Part shown: positions 19,529 to 28,759 of the stretch, in pieces
How the letters are laid out: every line of letters starts with the position of its first letter
Numbering within the stretch: the stretch's first letter is position 1
Origin: JACCZX01 sp963729165
GTDB taxonomy: Bacteria; Pseudomonadota; Gammaproteobacteria; Burkholderiales; Burkholderiaceae_F
Length of the DNA stretch: 64,000 bases
Direction: 5' to 3'
NCBI GenBank assembly: GCA_963729165.1
Contig: CAVSMM010000001.1
Coordinates: 62,001-126,000, forward strand
Translations under genes and position numbers: made by a program
Notes under the pieces: model-generated
Database searches by the model: none
What the model saw: the letters and a program-made list of their open reading frames with translations, nothing else
What the model was told of the DNA's origin: nothing

Positions 19529-19597
19529 CGTTCACATCAATGCACGGCCAGCCCTAATTCAAAGCGCGGCAGAAACGCTGGCCAGCTCAAGTGAGCA

Positions 19598-20068
19598 TCA
19601 TTGTGCGGGTGGCGCTTGCGGTGCCACGCGCTGCCATCCCTCTGCGCAGGTCGCGACATAGGGGTAGTACTTGCTGGCACTGACGCACCAGTACCACCAC
19701 TGCTGCACGTTCGGATCCTGACTGGCAGGCGCAGGCGGTGGAGGAGTGGCGGCAGCTAGATCACGTTCAAGCCATACGCGCGGCTCCGGGCTCACGAACT
19801 GCGTGTAAGCGATTGCGGGTGCGCCCCAATAGCCCCAGCCGGATCCCCAGTAACCGCCCCAGTAACCCGGCCAGTACGCGGCACGCCAATACGGACCCCA
19901 AAAGCCGCCCCAGAAGCCAAAGCCATGGTGGTGATGGTGACCGTGATGATGATGGCCATGGTGACCACGATGACCACCGCCGCCTCGGCGCGCCGAAGCA
20001 GAGTCGGCCATAGCGGTCAAACCCAGCGCGATCGCGGCGGCCATTGCGAACGTCTTAAGAGGTGCCAT
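19598..20068 (-). CDS. Secreted His/Gly/Trp/Tyr-rich protein
   Basis: About 156 residues from the ATG at 20068, which has GAGAA just upstream. The signal peptide is MAPLKTFAMAAAIALGLTAM and ends near ADSASA. A His/Gly run (HRGHHGHHHHGHHHHHGFGF) is followed by Trp/Tyr/Gly repeats. The end has the motif WWYWCVSASKYYPYVATCAE then GWQRVAPQ, with two Cys that could form a disulfide. This C-terminal motif recurs in small betaproteobacterial secreted proteins of unknown role. The His run suggests metal binding, by inference only. Confidence 0.75.
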   Translation of the reverse strand: MAPLKTFAMAAAIALGLTAMADSASARRGGGGHRGHHGHHHHGHHHHHGFGFWGGFWGPYWRAAYWPGYWGGYWGSGWGYWGAPAIAYTQFVSPEPRVWLERDLAAATPPPPAPASQDPNVQQWWYWCVSASKYYPYVATCAEGWQRVAPQAPPAQ

Positions 20069-20257
20069 ACGTTCTCGCATGCGTCGTACGACGCTCGATC
20101 CTACTCGCGTCGACTGAAAGTGGTACTCAAAAAATGTAACCGCTTCGCCGCACTGCACACAGCGGACCATCCGGTCGAGATAAGCAAAGACAATGTTGCG
20201 GTCTCAAGCGAAAGTGCGTGTGTTCGCATGCGCTTGCGGGATTCAACTCGGCAACAG

Positions 20258-20626
20258 ATGATCGATCACACGCTCGACACAACGCACTCCATTCTGCGTG
20301 TGCAGGTTACGGGTCCTCTCGAGCAAGGCGACTTTGCTCAGCTCGCGAAAACAGTCGACCCGCACATTGAGCAAACGGGAGGTCTGGCGGGCATCGTCAT
20401 CGAGGCCACGACGTTTCCCGGATGGGAGAGTCTCGGCGCAATGGCGGCCCACTTCCGCTTCGTGCGAGATCATCACAAGAAAATCAAGAAGATCGCTGTG
20501 GTAACCGATTCGGCCATGGGCACGGTCGCCGAGCGTTTGGCTTCTCACTTTGTGTCGGCCGAGATCAAGCGTTTTCGTGCAGGGCAGGTCGAGGCCGCCA
20601 AGCAATGGGTCATGACCCATCCTTGA
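20258..20626 (+). CDS. SpoIIAA-like STAS-domain protein
   Basis: 122 residues from ATG at 20258. The sequence starts MIDHTLDTTHSILRVQVTGP and contains GLAGIVIEATTFPGWESLGA and HHKKIKKIAVVTDSAMGTVA, the pattern of the SpoIIAA-like family. These small alpha/beta proteins resemble anti-sigma antagonists or lipid-binding CRAL-TRIO folds, and are usually single genes. No anti-sigma factor is nearby. Immediately followed by the next gene with no gap. Confidence 0.85.
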   Translation: MIDHTLDTTHSILRVQVTGPLEQGDFAQLAKTVDPHIEQTGGLAGIVIEATTFPGWESLGAMAAHFRFVRDHHKKIKKIAVVTDSAMGTVAERLASHFVSAEIKRFRAGQVEAAKQWVMTHP

Positions 20627-21025
20627 ATGCTGAAACTCAAACTCCTCTTCGCCGTTGTGCTAGCGAATCTGTCAATGCCCGCCGCGTTGGCGGGCATGTA
20701 CGACCAGCCGTATGCCATCGTCGAGTCAGGTGACGCATCGGAGCTGCGCAAGGAGGCCCGCGTCGCGATCAGTCAGGTGGATGGTCAGAGCACTCGCAAC
20801 CCTCGCAAGAGCGATCCGATCGCGCCCGGCAAGCACCGCATCACCTTGCACTTCGAAAGTGCGCGGGGCATCTTCCGCCCCACATCTCTGGACGTCGAAA
20901 TCGACCTGCAAGCCTGCACGCGCTATCGCATCGTCGCGAACTACGAAGTCAAGACGGGAGGCGATTGGAAACCGAAGGTCTACTCCGAGTCGATCGGCGA
21001 GTGCGTCAAGAAATTCAAGAAGTGA
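20627..21025 (+). CDS. Hypothetical secreted protein
   Basis: 132 residues. Signal peptide MLKLKLLFAVVLANLSMPAA, cleavage near ALAG. Mature part is beta-rich: QPYAIVESGDASELRKEARV, PIAPGKHRITLHFESARGIF, and a Cys pair (LQACTRYRIVAN and SIGECVKKFKK). The pattern, including a PGKHxIxL strand, recalls small periplasmic proteins that act as structural domains, but I know no family. It starts directly after the STAS gene stop, probably the same transcript. Confidence 0.7.
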   Translation: MLKLKLLFAVVLANLSMPAALAGMYDQPYAIVESGDASELRKEARVAISQVDGQSTRNPRKSDPIAPGKHRITLHFESARGIFRPTSLDVEIDLQACTRYRIVANYEVKTGGDWKPKVYSESIGECVKKFKK

Positions 21026-21428
21026 GGGGCGCAGCAGAACCGCAGTAACTCGGCGCGCCGTAGCAAACGGATCCTCGCTGCGAAAGTGGAACCGCGAGAC
21101 AGCGGCGGCTGAATCAAACTGAGCACGCATCGTTCACGAACGCGCGCGGGCCGATAACTTGCTCTCAAACAGCGCGGCGTGAATTTCCGACGAAACACAT
21201 CGTTGCATTCCGTTGCCTGCTTTGCCACCGTCGGTTCATGCTGACCCATGTCGCACGGTTAAGACACAACGACCGTAGGGGACTAATTGAGAGCCCTATT
21301 AACGCCATTTCTGACATAGAAAAAATGCGACAACGGTGTAATTTGCCAGGAGGTTGCATCTGAGTTTCAAGCCACGCCGTATCTGCCAAAGTGCTGCGGT
21401 GCCATGGCTAGTTCAGCAAGGAGAAGAC
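21026..21428. other. 403-bp intergenic region
   Basis: No gene or RNA family recognised. Visible elements are a weak stem TAGGG/CCCTA (21276-21298) around gactaattgagag, an AT-rich block acatagaaaaaatg at about 21315, and CAGGAGG at 21348 without a following long frame. The downstream end carries aaggagaagac before the small ORF at 21429. It could hold the promoter of that ORF. Confidence 0.4.
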
Positions 21429-21602
21429 ATGAATTTCGGAGTCTTGGTTTCCACGTCCAACGTCACGACGCTCCCCAACTCGTCGAAGTATTCGACTGCT
21501 CCGTCGTACGCCGTCACGCGCGCTCGCATGATCGCTGCCGCCGCGCATCGTTGGACAGAAGCGGTCCGTCGATGCATCGCGAGACACACGCCTGTGAAGT
21601 GA
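21429..21602 (+). CDS. Putative small protein, 57 residues
   Basis: ATG at 21429 follows a strong ribosome-binding sequence (aaggagaagac). The product MNFGVLVSTSNVTTLPNSSK continues with YAVTRARMIAAAAHRWTEAV and ends in RRCIARHTPVK, so a polar head is followed by a basic amphipathic helix. No family recognised. Supported by ribosome site and position; coding status otherwise unproven. Confidence 0.45.
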   Translation: MNFGVLVSTSNVTTLPNSSKYSTAPSYAVTRARMIAAAAHRWTEAVRRCIARHTPVK

Positions 21603-21626
21603 CCGTTACCAGAGCCGACTACGGCG

Positions 21627-23210
21627 CTATGTTGCCCCGCGGGCCGCACACAGGGCGAGCGCCATCTCCAGCGCCGCGTGATCAATGGGCTTAACCAAAT
21701 GCAGATCAAAGCCCGCCTCGCGGGTACGACGCTGGTCTTCTTCCTGACCATATCCCGTTAATGCAATCAAGCTAACGCCTTCGAATCGGGGTTCGCTTCG
21801 AAGTGCGCGCGCCACTGAATAGCCGTCCATACTCGGCAAGCCGATGTCGCAGAAGATAACGTTGGGTTGAAATGCGCGGGCCACCTTGAGCCCTGCCGGA
21901 CCGTTGTGCGCCTTCTCCGTCACATGGCCCTTAAGTTCGAGCAAGATGCAAAGGCTCTCGGCCGCATCCGCGTTGTCTTCGATGACAAGAATGCGTTGCA
22001 CGCGATTGGCAGTTGTAGTGACAGCGGGTGCCGCGCTGACGTCTGCCAGCGGAGCGCGCTCTATCGGTATGCGGATGCTGATCACAGAGCCACTGCCAGG
22101 GCCATCACTTGATGCATCGACGTGTCCATCGTGCAGATCAACCAGGTGTTTGATGAGCGCCAGGCCCAGACCGAGCCCGCCGCGGCTGCGATCGAGGCTT
22201 CGGTCTGATTGATTGAAAGCTTCGAACATGTGAGCAAGCGTTTCGCTATCCATCCCGATGCCGGTGTCGCGTATCTCGATCTGACAAAGGTCTTCGGTTC
22301 GTTGCAACCGCACGAAAACATAACCGCCGGGGTCTGTAAATTTCAGCGCGTTGTGCAAAGCGTTGCCAATGATCTGGCTGAGTCGCGTTGCGTCGGCATG
22401 AACCCAGACGGGTTGCGTTGGCACTTCGTCACTCAAGTGCAGTCCCGCCGCCTCGAATTGCGTGCGGTAGTCTCCGGTGGCATTGCGCACGATCGACGCC
22501 AAGTCGCATCGCGACTTTTTGATTTCGAGCTTGCCATGAGTGATGCGCGCGATGTCGAGCAGATCGTCGATCAGACGCGCCATGTGTGATGATTGCCGAT
22601 CGATTATCTGCCGGGCTTGACGTGCACTGGGTTCATGCCCAGAAACAACGTTCAGAATTTGAATGGCATTGCGGATCGGACCCAATGGGTTTCGAAGCTC
22701 GTGCCCCAGCATTGCAAGAAACTCGTCCTTGCGGCGGTTTGCATCGAGGAGCGACTCTTCGACTCGCCTACGTTCCACAAGGTGATCCCTTATCTGATAC
22801 TGCCGCTGTCGCCCGCGCAGGGCCGACCTTACCGCGCTGACTAGCGTCGTTACCCGCATCGGTCGCTCGAGTACCGTGACGTTGCCGAACTGATCCATGG
22901 CTTGCGCCACCGCAGCGGAGTCGGCCCCGGGTCGCGCGAGGATGATGACCGGCAGGTCGGACCACGGCGGCTGACGAGTAAGCCATTCGACAAGGCGTAC
23001 AGCCTGCTCCGAAACAACCGCTTCCTCGGGCAGCAACACGGCTCCCGCCCCCGCCTCTAGGGCGCGGTAGAGCTCGTCCAAGTTTGAGCAACTGGCGTTA
23101 GCGACGACGGCACGATCGAGAATCGATCGGGTGAAAGTCGCGTCTTTCGACGTCGGCGCCAGGACAAGCACGCCCTCGTATAGAGCGTTGCTGCGGCCGC
23201 TCCGACTCAC
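21627..23210 (-). CDS. Hybrid histidine kinase with pseudo-receiver and C-terminal receiver
   Basis: 527 residues, no membrane segment. Residues 1-135 look like a receiver domain without the phospho-Asp: the acceptor position reads GAVLLPEEAV, and DLPVIILARPGADSAAV follows. The kinase core has the phospho-His in EFLAMLGHELRNPLGPIRNA, the N-box RLSQIIGNALHNALKFTDPG, then DTGIGMD and SRGGLGLGLALIK. The C-terminal receiver RILVIEDNADAAESLCILLE carries the acceptor Asp in IFCDIGLPSMDG. The GTG start overlaps the KaiC-like stop (GTGA), so the two are translationally coupled. A soluble kinase that probably takes its input from the KaiC-like ATPase. Confidence 0.87.
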   Translation of the reverse strand: MSRSGRSNALYEGVLVLAPTSKDATFTRSILDRAVVANASCSNLDELYRALEAGAGAVLLPEEAVVSEQAVRLVEWLTRQPPWSDLPVIILARPGADSAAVAQAMDQFGNVTVLERPMRVTTLVSAVRSALRGRQRQYQIRDHLVERRRVEESLLDANRRKDEFLAMLGHELRNPLGPIRNAIQILNVVSGHEPSARQARQIIDRQSSHMARLIDDLLDIARITHGKLEIKKSRCDLASIVRNATGDYRTQFEAAGLHLSDEVPTQPVWVHADATRLSQIIGNALHNALKFTDPGGYVFVRLQRTEDLCQIEIRDTGIGMDSETLAHMFEAFNQSDRSLDRSRGGLGLGLALIKHLVDLHDGHVDASSDGPGSGSVISIRIPIERAPLADVSAAPAVTTTANRVQRILVIEDNADAAESLCILLELKGHVTEKAHNGPAGLKVARAFQPNVIFCDIGLPSMDGYSVARALRSEPRFEGVSLIALTGYGQEEDQRRTREAGFDLHLVKPIDHAALEMALALCAARGAT

Positions 23211-24724
23211 GAAGCTTTTCCTTCGCGCAGAATGTCTCCTCCTCCCTCGTAAATCGGCACTCCGGTCAGCACGCCCCGGAATTCACGCAGCGGCGGCCCG
23301 ACACGAATGCCTTTGCTGCTCAACTGGAAGTCGCGGATTGTGCGTTCGTGAGCGCCGCCCCGCTTTTTTATCACAGAGATCGCCTGCCGAACTTCTCCCC
23401 TCAATTCGTAGTACCGCATCAGAATAACCGCGTCGGCAAGATAGCTGGCGTCTACTGGAGCAACCATCGCGCTGCCGATCAGTCCATGGTGAGCGCCGAT
23501 CAAAAGCGTGGCAACACCCGCGTTACCCAAATACGTCAACAACTCGTGCAGTTGAATAATCAAGAAGCGCTCTTCCGGCATAGCATTCAGATAACCGTTC
23601 AGGCTGTCGATCACGACGACCGTGGCTCCTTTATGTTCAACGGCTTCTTTGATCGAGTGGACGAACTCGCCCGGCGACAGCTCAGCGGGGTCTACCTGCC
23701 GCAAAGTAATGTGGCCGTCTTCAATGTGCTGACGAAGATTCAGCCCCAGGCCAGCGGTGCGGGTCAGCAGTGTGTTAGCGCTCTCGTCGAAGATGAACAT
23801 TGCGGACTTTTGGCCGCGCGCGGCTGCCGCATCCACGAATTGCGCTGCCAGCGACGACTTCCCAGTCCCAGCCGCCCCCACGATCAGCGTGCTCGTACCG
23901 CGCTCAATGCCGCCGCCGAGCAATGTGTCAACCTCGGCAACACCGCTGGCCAGTCTCTCCGTCGTTAATGGAGTCCGGTGTTCACTGGCGATAAGCCGCG
24001 GATAAACCTCGATACCCCCATGCCGTATGGCGTAGTCGTGAAACCCGCCCCGGAATCTGACGCCGCGGAACTTGAGCACGAGCAGCCGGCGGCGCTCCGC
24101 GCCATATTCCGGATGCAGCTGCTCCAGCCGCATAACGCCATGTGCGATGCTCTGTACTTGGAGGTCGTGGTTGGCACTCGTCAGATCATCCAGCAACAGC
24201 ACCGTGCAAGTGCGGCCGATAAAGAACTGTTTGAGAGCCAGAATCTGCCGCCGATATCTGAGCGCGTTGCCGGCCAATAGTCGCAGCTCGGATAGTGAAT
24301 CGAAGACAACCCGCGCCGGCTTGATGCGCTCGACGTCGGCCAAGATCAACGCTGTCGTTTCGCTCAACTCCACTTCCGACGGATGGAACATCGTGTACTG
24401 CTCGTCCGGGCGGAGGTTCTCTGCGCTCGGAACAAGCTCTCGGATCGTGATCCCATCAAGTGACCAGCCGTGCGAGTTGGCAACTCCGCGCAGTTCCTCT
24501 TCAGTTTCGGAAAGGGTCACATACAACACGGGTTCACCGGATCGTGCGCCTTGCATCAGGAATTGCAACGCGAGGGTGGTCTTGCCGGAGCCGGGCACCC
24601 CTTCGACCAGGTAAAGCCGATGCGGAGTGAAACCACCGCACAGGACGTTATCAAGACCTTCAATACCTGTCGTGGCACGACGGTCGTGATCAGACTTGGT
24701 CGGAGCCGGGATAGCAACCATCAT
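23207..24724 (-). CDS. KaiC-like double-domain ATPase
   Basis: 505 residues with two RecA/KaiC domains. CI has Walker A GVPGSGKT (residues 42-49), SETEEEL as the catalytic Glu region and Walker B RVVFDSLSEL. CII has Walker A GAAGTGKS (about 281-288), DESANTL and Walker B TVVVIDSLNG. The C-terminal block DAVILMRYYELRGEVRQAIS, then VIKKRGGAHERTIRDFQLSS, matches KaiC. By my alignment the KaiC phospho-acceptor pair Ser-Thr corresponds to Ser-Tyr in VDASYLADA. No KaiA or KaiB is in the window. Non-cyanobacterial KaiC homologues act as ATP-driven timers or signalling switches linked to kinases; the coupled kinase downstream fits this. Confidence 0.88.
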   Translation of the reverse strand: MMVAIPAPTKSDHDRRATTGIEGLDNVLCGGFTPHRLYLVEGVPGSGKTTLALQFLMQGARSGEPVLYVTLSETEEELRGVANSHGWSLDGITIRELVPSAENLRPDEQYTMFHPSEVELSETTALILADVERIKPARVVFDSLSELRLLAGNALRYRRQILALKQFFIGRTCTVLLLDDLTSANHDLQVQSIAHGVMRLEQLHPEYGAERRRLLVLKFRGVRFRGGFHDYAIRHGGIEVYPRLIASEHRTPLTTERLASGVAEVDTLLGGGIERGTSTLIVGAAGTGKSSLAAQFVDAAAARGQKSAMFIFDESANTLLTRTAGLGLNLRQHIEDGHITLRQVDPAELSPGEFVHSIKEAVEHKGATVVVIDSLNGYLNAMPEERFLIIQLHELLTYLGNAGVATLLIGAHHGLIGSAMVAPVDASYLADAVILMRYYELRGEVRQAISVIKKRGGAHERTIRDFQLSSKGIRVGPPLREFRGVLTGVPIYEGGGDILREGKAS

Positions 24725-25027
24725 TGCCCTTTCTAAATTTTTCGTTGAATGTGATTGCGGAATGCGACTTTCTTCGATGCTAGTGCAAATCCGTCATCAC
24801 GCTGAGGACATCGATAGCGGACGTGGCGTATATCCGCTAAGTTGACCAAATGCGACACCGCCCGAATCATTCGCCTTAGCCTTTTAAAACATGAGCGGGC
24901 TTTGTTCTTCGTTGTCTTCTGGGCGATACCATCGCCAATCCGCTGGCTTAACTGGACTACGCAACCATGGGCGCATGAGGCGAGATTGATTCGCGTTGAA
25001 CCCTTGTCGGATCGGTCCGTCCAGCAG

Positions 25028-27185
25028 ATGACGCTTCGTTCTCAGCTGAACCTTCTCGCCCTCGGAGTGCTAGCGCCCTTTGTAGTGCTTGCCGGCCTCG
25101 CAGCGTTTCTGCTGGTGCAGCAAGGGCGCACCGCTATGGAGGCCGAAGCAATCGGCCGTGTGCGCGCGACAGTCAGCGCGGCTGACGCCGAACTCAAGGG
25201 ACACATCGCGACAGTAGAAGCACTCGCAGCTTCGCGCAGTCTCGAAAACGGCGACCTGCGCGCGTTTCACGACGAGATGGTGCGCGTGCTCCGAACAGAG
25301 CCGCGCTGGCTGAACATCGGGCTTGCATCAGCGGCGGGTGAACGGCTCGCAGATGCCGTGGTTCCACTCGGAAATCAGCTCGAGCCGCTGGTCGATCGCG
25401 CGTCTTTCGATCGTGCGGTGCGCACCGGGAAGCCACAAGTCGGCAGCGTTGCACTCGGTGCTGCTGTCAAGGTCCAGTCGGTACGCGTTCGCGTACCGGT
25501 TATTTTGGATGGCAAGGTGCGCTACGTAATCTCAGTGCCGCTGCGTCTTGAGTTGTTCGAAGAGCTGCTGCGCGAGCAGCGGGTGCCCGAAAACTGGGTG
25601 ATCGCGCTCGTCGATGCCGACCGACGCTTCATCGCGCGCATACCGTCGCAGCCACCCGGGGCCCCAATCTCCCCGAGTTTTAGCGAGGCACTTGACCGTT
25701 CGGCGGAAGGTTTTTTTCGTGGCCAGACCGTCGAAGGGTTTCAGACCTATACCCCCTACGCGACATCGGCGTTTATCGGCTGGGTCGTCGGTATTGCCAT
25801 ACCGCAGTCAATTGTTGAGGCTGGTGCAAGGAACGCGGCAACGGTACTTGGTGCCGGTTTGGCTCTAGCGCTCGCAGCCGCACTAGGGCTGTCTTGGTGG
25901 ATCGGCCGCCGCATCGAGCGCCCGATCAAGGAGCTTGCGCAAGTTGCAGCGGCAATGCAGACAGGGCAGACAGTCGAGGTGCCTCGTACTTCGCGTATTG
26001 CTGAGATCAGCGCTCTCGCCTCGGTACTTCAGGCAGCGGCCGTGGCGATCCGCGAGCGGGAGGCCTTGTCGGAGCGGGAAAAGGCGGCGCTCCAGCAGTC
26101 CGATCGCGCGAAAGATGAGTTCATCGCGATGCTTTCGCATGAGCTGCGAAATCCCCTAGCCGCGCTGATGTCCGCCTCCGAAGTGCTCAGGATCGCGCCG
26201 CCGGAAAGCGAAGCTGCTCTCAAGTCGCGCGGCGTCGTGGCGCGTCAGACTAAGCAGATGGCGCGTCTGGTCGAGGACCTGCTTGACGTGAGCCGGGTTG
26301 CAACGGGCAAGGTCTGGCTGACGCGCGAACCCGTCAACCTCGCCGACCCTGTTAACGCCGCTCTCACAGCGCTGCGGGCCGCCGGGCGGCTTAGCACGCA
26401 CGACGTCGTACTCGATTTGCATCCGGCTTGGCTAAGCGCCGACCGGGCGCGCATCGAACAGATCGCAACGAATCTCGTCGACAATGCGGTGAAGTATTCC
26501 CCCGCCGGCAGTCGTATCAGATGTCATCGTGCGACAGGAGGACGGTGAGGCGGTGCTGACCGTTTCCGACGAAGGCGAAGGCATCCCGAAAGACGCGCTG
26601 GAAAAGGTGTTCGATCTATTCGCGCAGGGCGAGCAAAGTCTGGCGCGCCAAAAAGGGGGAATGGGCATTGGACTCGCGCTCGTGAAACGACTGGTCGAGC
26701 TCCATGGCGGTACAGTTTTCGCTCAAAGCGCGGGACTCGGACACGGCGCAACATTCACAGTACGCATTCCCGCCATACCGGCGCAAGCCGCGCAGCCGCA
26801 ACAGTTGCCCAGGCAGAAGCCCGCCCACCGACCGCGCCGCATTCTTCTTGTCGAGGACAACGACGACGTGCGCGAAACGCTGCGTGCGGCGCTCGCACTC
26901 AGCGGCCATGAAGTACATGTTGCAGCGGGCGGCGAACAAGCTTTCGAGCGCGCAAAAAGCGCTCCGCTGGATGTAGCTCTAATTGACCTCGGCCTACCGG
27001 ATATCGACGGGTTCGCAGTAGCGCAACGTATGCGGCAGACGTTTCCTGGTGTGACGCTGGTCGCACTTACCGGCTATGGCCAACCGCATGATGCGCAGCG
27101 CGTGCGCGCAGCGGGCTTCGATCTGCATCTCGTGAAACCGGTGAGTGGCGATCAGTTGAACGAAGCGATTGCGGAACTGGCATGA
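25028..27185 (+). CDS. Membrane hybrid histidine kinase with receiver, frameshifted
   Basis: About 718 residues. The ATG at 25028 opens TLRSQLNLLALGVLAPFVVL, the first membrane helix. A periplasmic sensor of about 230 residues follows, then a second helix (VLGAGLALALAAALGLSWWI) and HAMP-like linker. The phospho-His is in EFIAMLSHELRNPLAALMSA (about residue 370). The frame breaks near 26520 inside the ATPase domain and resumes as VLTVSDEGEGIPKDALEKVF and KGGMGIGLALVKRLVELHGG. The receiver RILLVEDNDDVRETLRAALA has its Asp in VALIDLGLPDIDG. Longer in-frame starts exist back to 24842. It is divergent from the KaiC-like gene, and its receiver resembles that of the coupled kinase. Confidence 0.85.
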
Positions 27186-27369
27186 GCGCGCTCAGCGCAG
27201 CCAATGTGCGTGTTCGATGATGAATTGAGATGACGTCGTGACCGGACATGCTCGTTCCCTTCATGGTCGACGATGACGAAACGGTGACGGGAAGGCTGCG
27301 CTCGCGTCAACAACGAGGGTAAAGATGATCCGTGTGGCCGCGAACTGAGCGCATTTGCTCGAAGCCAAA

Positions 27370-27387
27370 ATGTCAGCTTCGTGACAT
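27370..27387. promoter_or_regulatory. Inverted repeat upstream of pilin gene
   Basis: ATGTCA-GCTTCG-TGACAT is a perfect 6-bp inverted repeat with a 6-bp centre. The centre GCTTCG also pairs with CGAAGC at 27360-27365, so two alternative hairpins are possible. It lies 70 bp before the pilin start and 185 bp after the kinase. May be an operator or a transcript-end hairpin; no T-run follows. Confidence 0.4.
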
Positions 27388-27457
27388 CCAGCGCTTCCAC
27401 ATCGAACACGCGCCGATGACGCAAAATGCGCCGTATCCCACCTGGCTAGCAGCTCGG

Positions 27458-27958
27458 ATGAACAAGTCCCAAAGAAATTCGGCGCCGTCGCTGCCTGGCT
27501 TCACTCTGATCGAGCTGATGGCGGTTGTGGCGATCATCGCCATCCTGGCCTTGATGGCTGTTCCAAGCTATCACGACAAATACATTCGTGAGCAAGTCAT
27601 TGAGGCAATGCGGCTGATCGACATCGCCAAGGGGCCGATCGCCGCAGCCTGGTCCGCCACCAAAACTTTTCCCGATGACAACGCCGCGGCGGGCCTGCCC
27701 GTGCCTGACAAGGTCGTCAGCAACTACGTCAAGTCGCTGACGGTCGAAGCAGGCGCTATCCACGTGGTGTTTGGCAACCAGGCCAACGGCTCACTGCGTG
27801 GAAAGACCTTAAGCCTGCGTCCTGCAGTGGTCGAAGATGCTCCGATCGTGCCGGTGGCATGGGTATGCGGCCTTGCCGCCACGCCCGAGAAGATGACCGT
27901 TAGCGGGACCAACAAAACCGACCTCCCTAAGCACTGGCTGCCGGTCAACTGCCGCTGA
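27458..27958 (+). CDS. Type IV pilin-like protein (PilE/PilA type)
   Basis: 166 residues. The prepilin leader ends with PGFTLIELMAVVAIIAILAL, the class III signal cleaved after Gly, with Glu at +5 and a long hydrophobic helix. The mature domain has a single Cys pair (VAWVCGLA and LPVNCR) that would close the D-region loop. Type IV pilins form pili or pseudopili for motility, adhesion or DNA uptake. No assembly gene is near, so this is an orphan pilin whose machinery must be elsewhere. Confidence 0.87.
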   Translation: MNKSQRNSAPSLPGFTLIELMAVVAIIAILALMAVPSYHDKYIREQVIEAMRLIDIAKGPIAAAWSATKTFPDDNAAAGLPVPDKVVSNYVKSLTVEAGAIHVVFGNQANGSLRGKTLSLRPAVVEDAPIVPVAWVCGLAATPEKMTVSGTNKTDLPKHWLPVNCR

Positions 27959-28097
27959 CCGGCGGGAATTTGACGCGGACTTAGTCGCTTGGCCGCGGGA
28001 TTCGTAATCGCAATATCTGAGATTGATCCGTTGCGAAGAGCGGCCTGCTGCAGAGTTTCGCCGTCGCACTGTCTCGCAGGGCCCCGCAGCGCCGCGG

Positions 28098-28481
28098 TCA
28101 ATCGCAGCCGAATACTCTGCGAACTCCGTGCACCAGCTTTAGCGGCTCCACCGGTTTTCGCAAGTAGGCGTCGTAGTCAGCAAATCGATGTCGAATTTCA
28201 CTCTCGGCGACCCCGGTATGGAACACAATTTTTATTGTCGAAGTTGCATCTTCATTGCGAAGTCGGAATGCAACATCAACGCCGTCGATAGCTTTCATTG
28301 CCACGTCCAGGATAACTAGATCGAACTCCGCATGGTTGGACGCTTCAATGGCTGCTTCGCCGCTGCCTGCAGTCACGATCTCAAAGCCCTCTGCTTGGAG
28401 CGTCAGGGTCAGAAGTTCCAGGATGTCCGGCTCGTCGTCCACGACCAAAATGCGTCCGACTCGGTTAGCTGCGGGTTTCAT
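28098..28481 (-). CDS. Single-domain response regulator (CheY-like)
   Basis: 127 residues, receiver only. Acidic pair in RILVVDDEPDILELLTLTLQ, acceptor Asp in FDLVILDVAMKAIDGVD, switch Thr in KIVFHTGVAE, Lys in AYLRKPVEPLK. No output domain, so it acts by protein contact or phosphorelay. The nearby hybrid kinases are natural donors, though it is transcribed on its own. Confidence 0.88.
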   Translation of the reverse strand: MKPAANRVGRILVVDDEPDILELLTLTLQAEGFEIVTAGSGEAAIEASNHAEFDLVILDVAMKAIDGVDVAFRLRNEDATSTIKIVFHTGVAESEIRHRFADYDAYLRKPVEPLKLVHGVRRVFGCD

Positions 28482-28759
28482 GTTGGCCGGTTCCCATCAT
28501 TCATCAGTGGCGATCGTTAGGAATTGAGTGACGCGCGGTATCGACGACGTACTCTGATAAGCAATAGGAGTGCCGTCTGAGACAGCTAAGCTCTCGAGAT
28601 GAAGGGGTTTACACGGCCAAATCGCATGCATGAAGCGCGCGCTAGCCGAATCAATCCCGATGAGTAAGACAGGTGCAGCTCGATGAAGACGCCGAAAGAC
28701 GATTACCTGGCGACGCCGTGCCGAATGCAGCAACGCCCGAGAAATAGCCGCGTCCCTCG
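28482..28759. other. 278-bp intergenic region without recognised gene
   Basis: Separates the response regulator start from the end of the aldo/keto reductase gene. It must hold the regulator promoter on the minus strand. Short open frames exist but none has a ribosome site or a familiar product. Confidence 0.4.

Noticed and set aside
19549..19592. Stem GGCCAGC/GCTGGCC between convergent genes
   Set aside because: Loop of more than 20 bases and no T-run; not convincing as a terminator.
28497..28733. Minus-strand 78-codon frame between response regulator and aldo/keto reductase
   Set aside because: No ribosome site, no familiar sequence and mixed composition.
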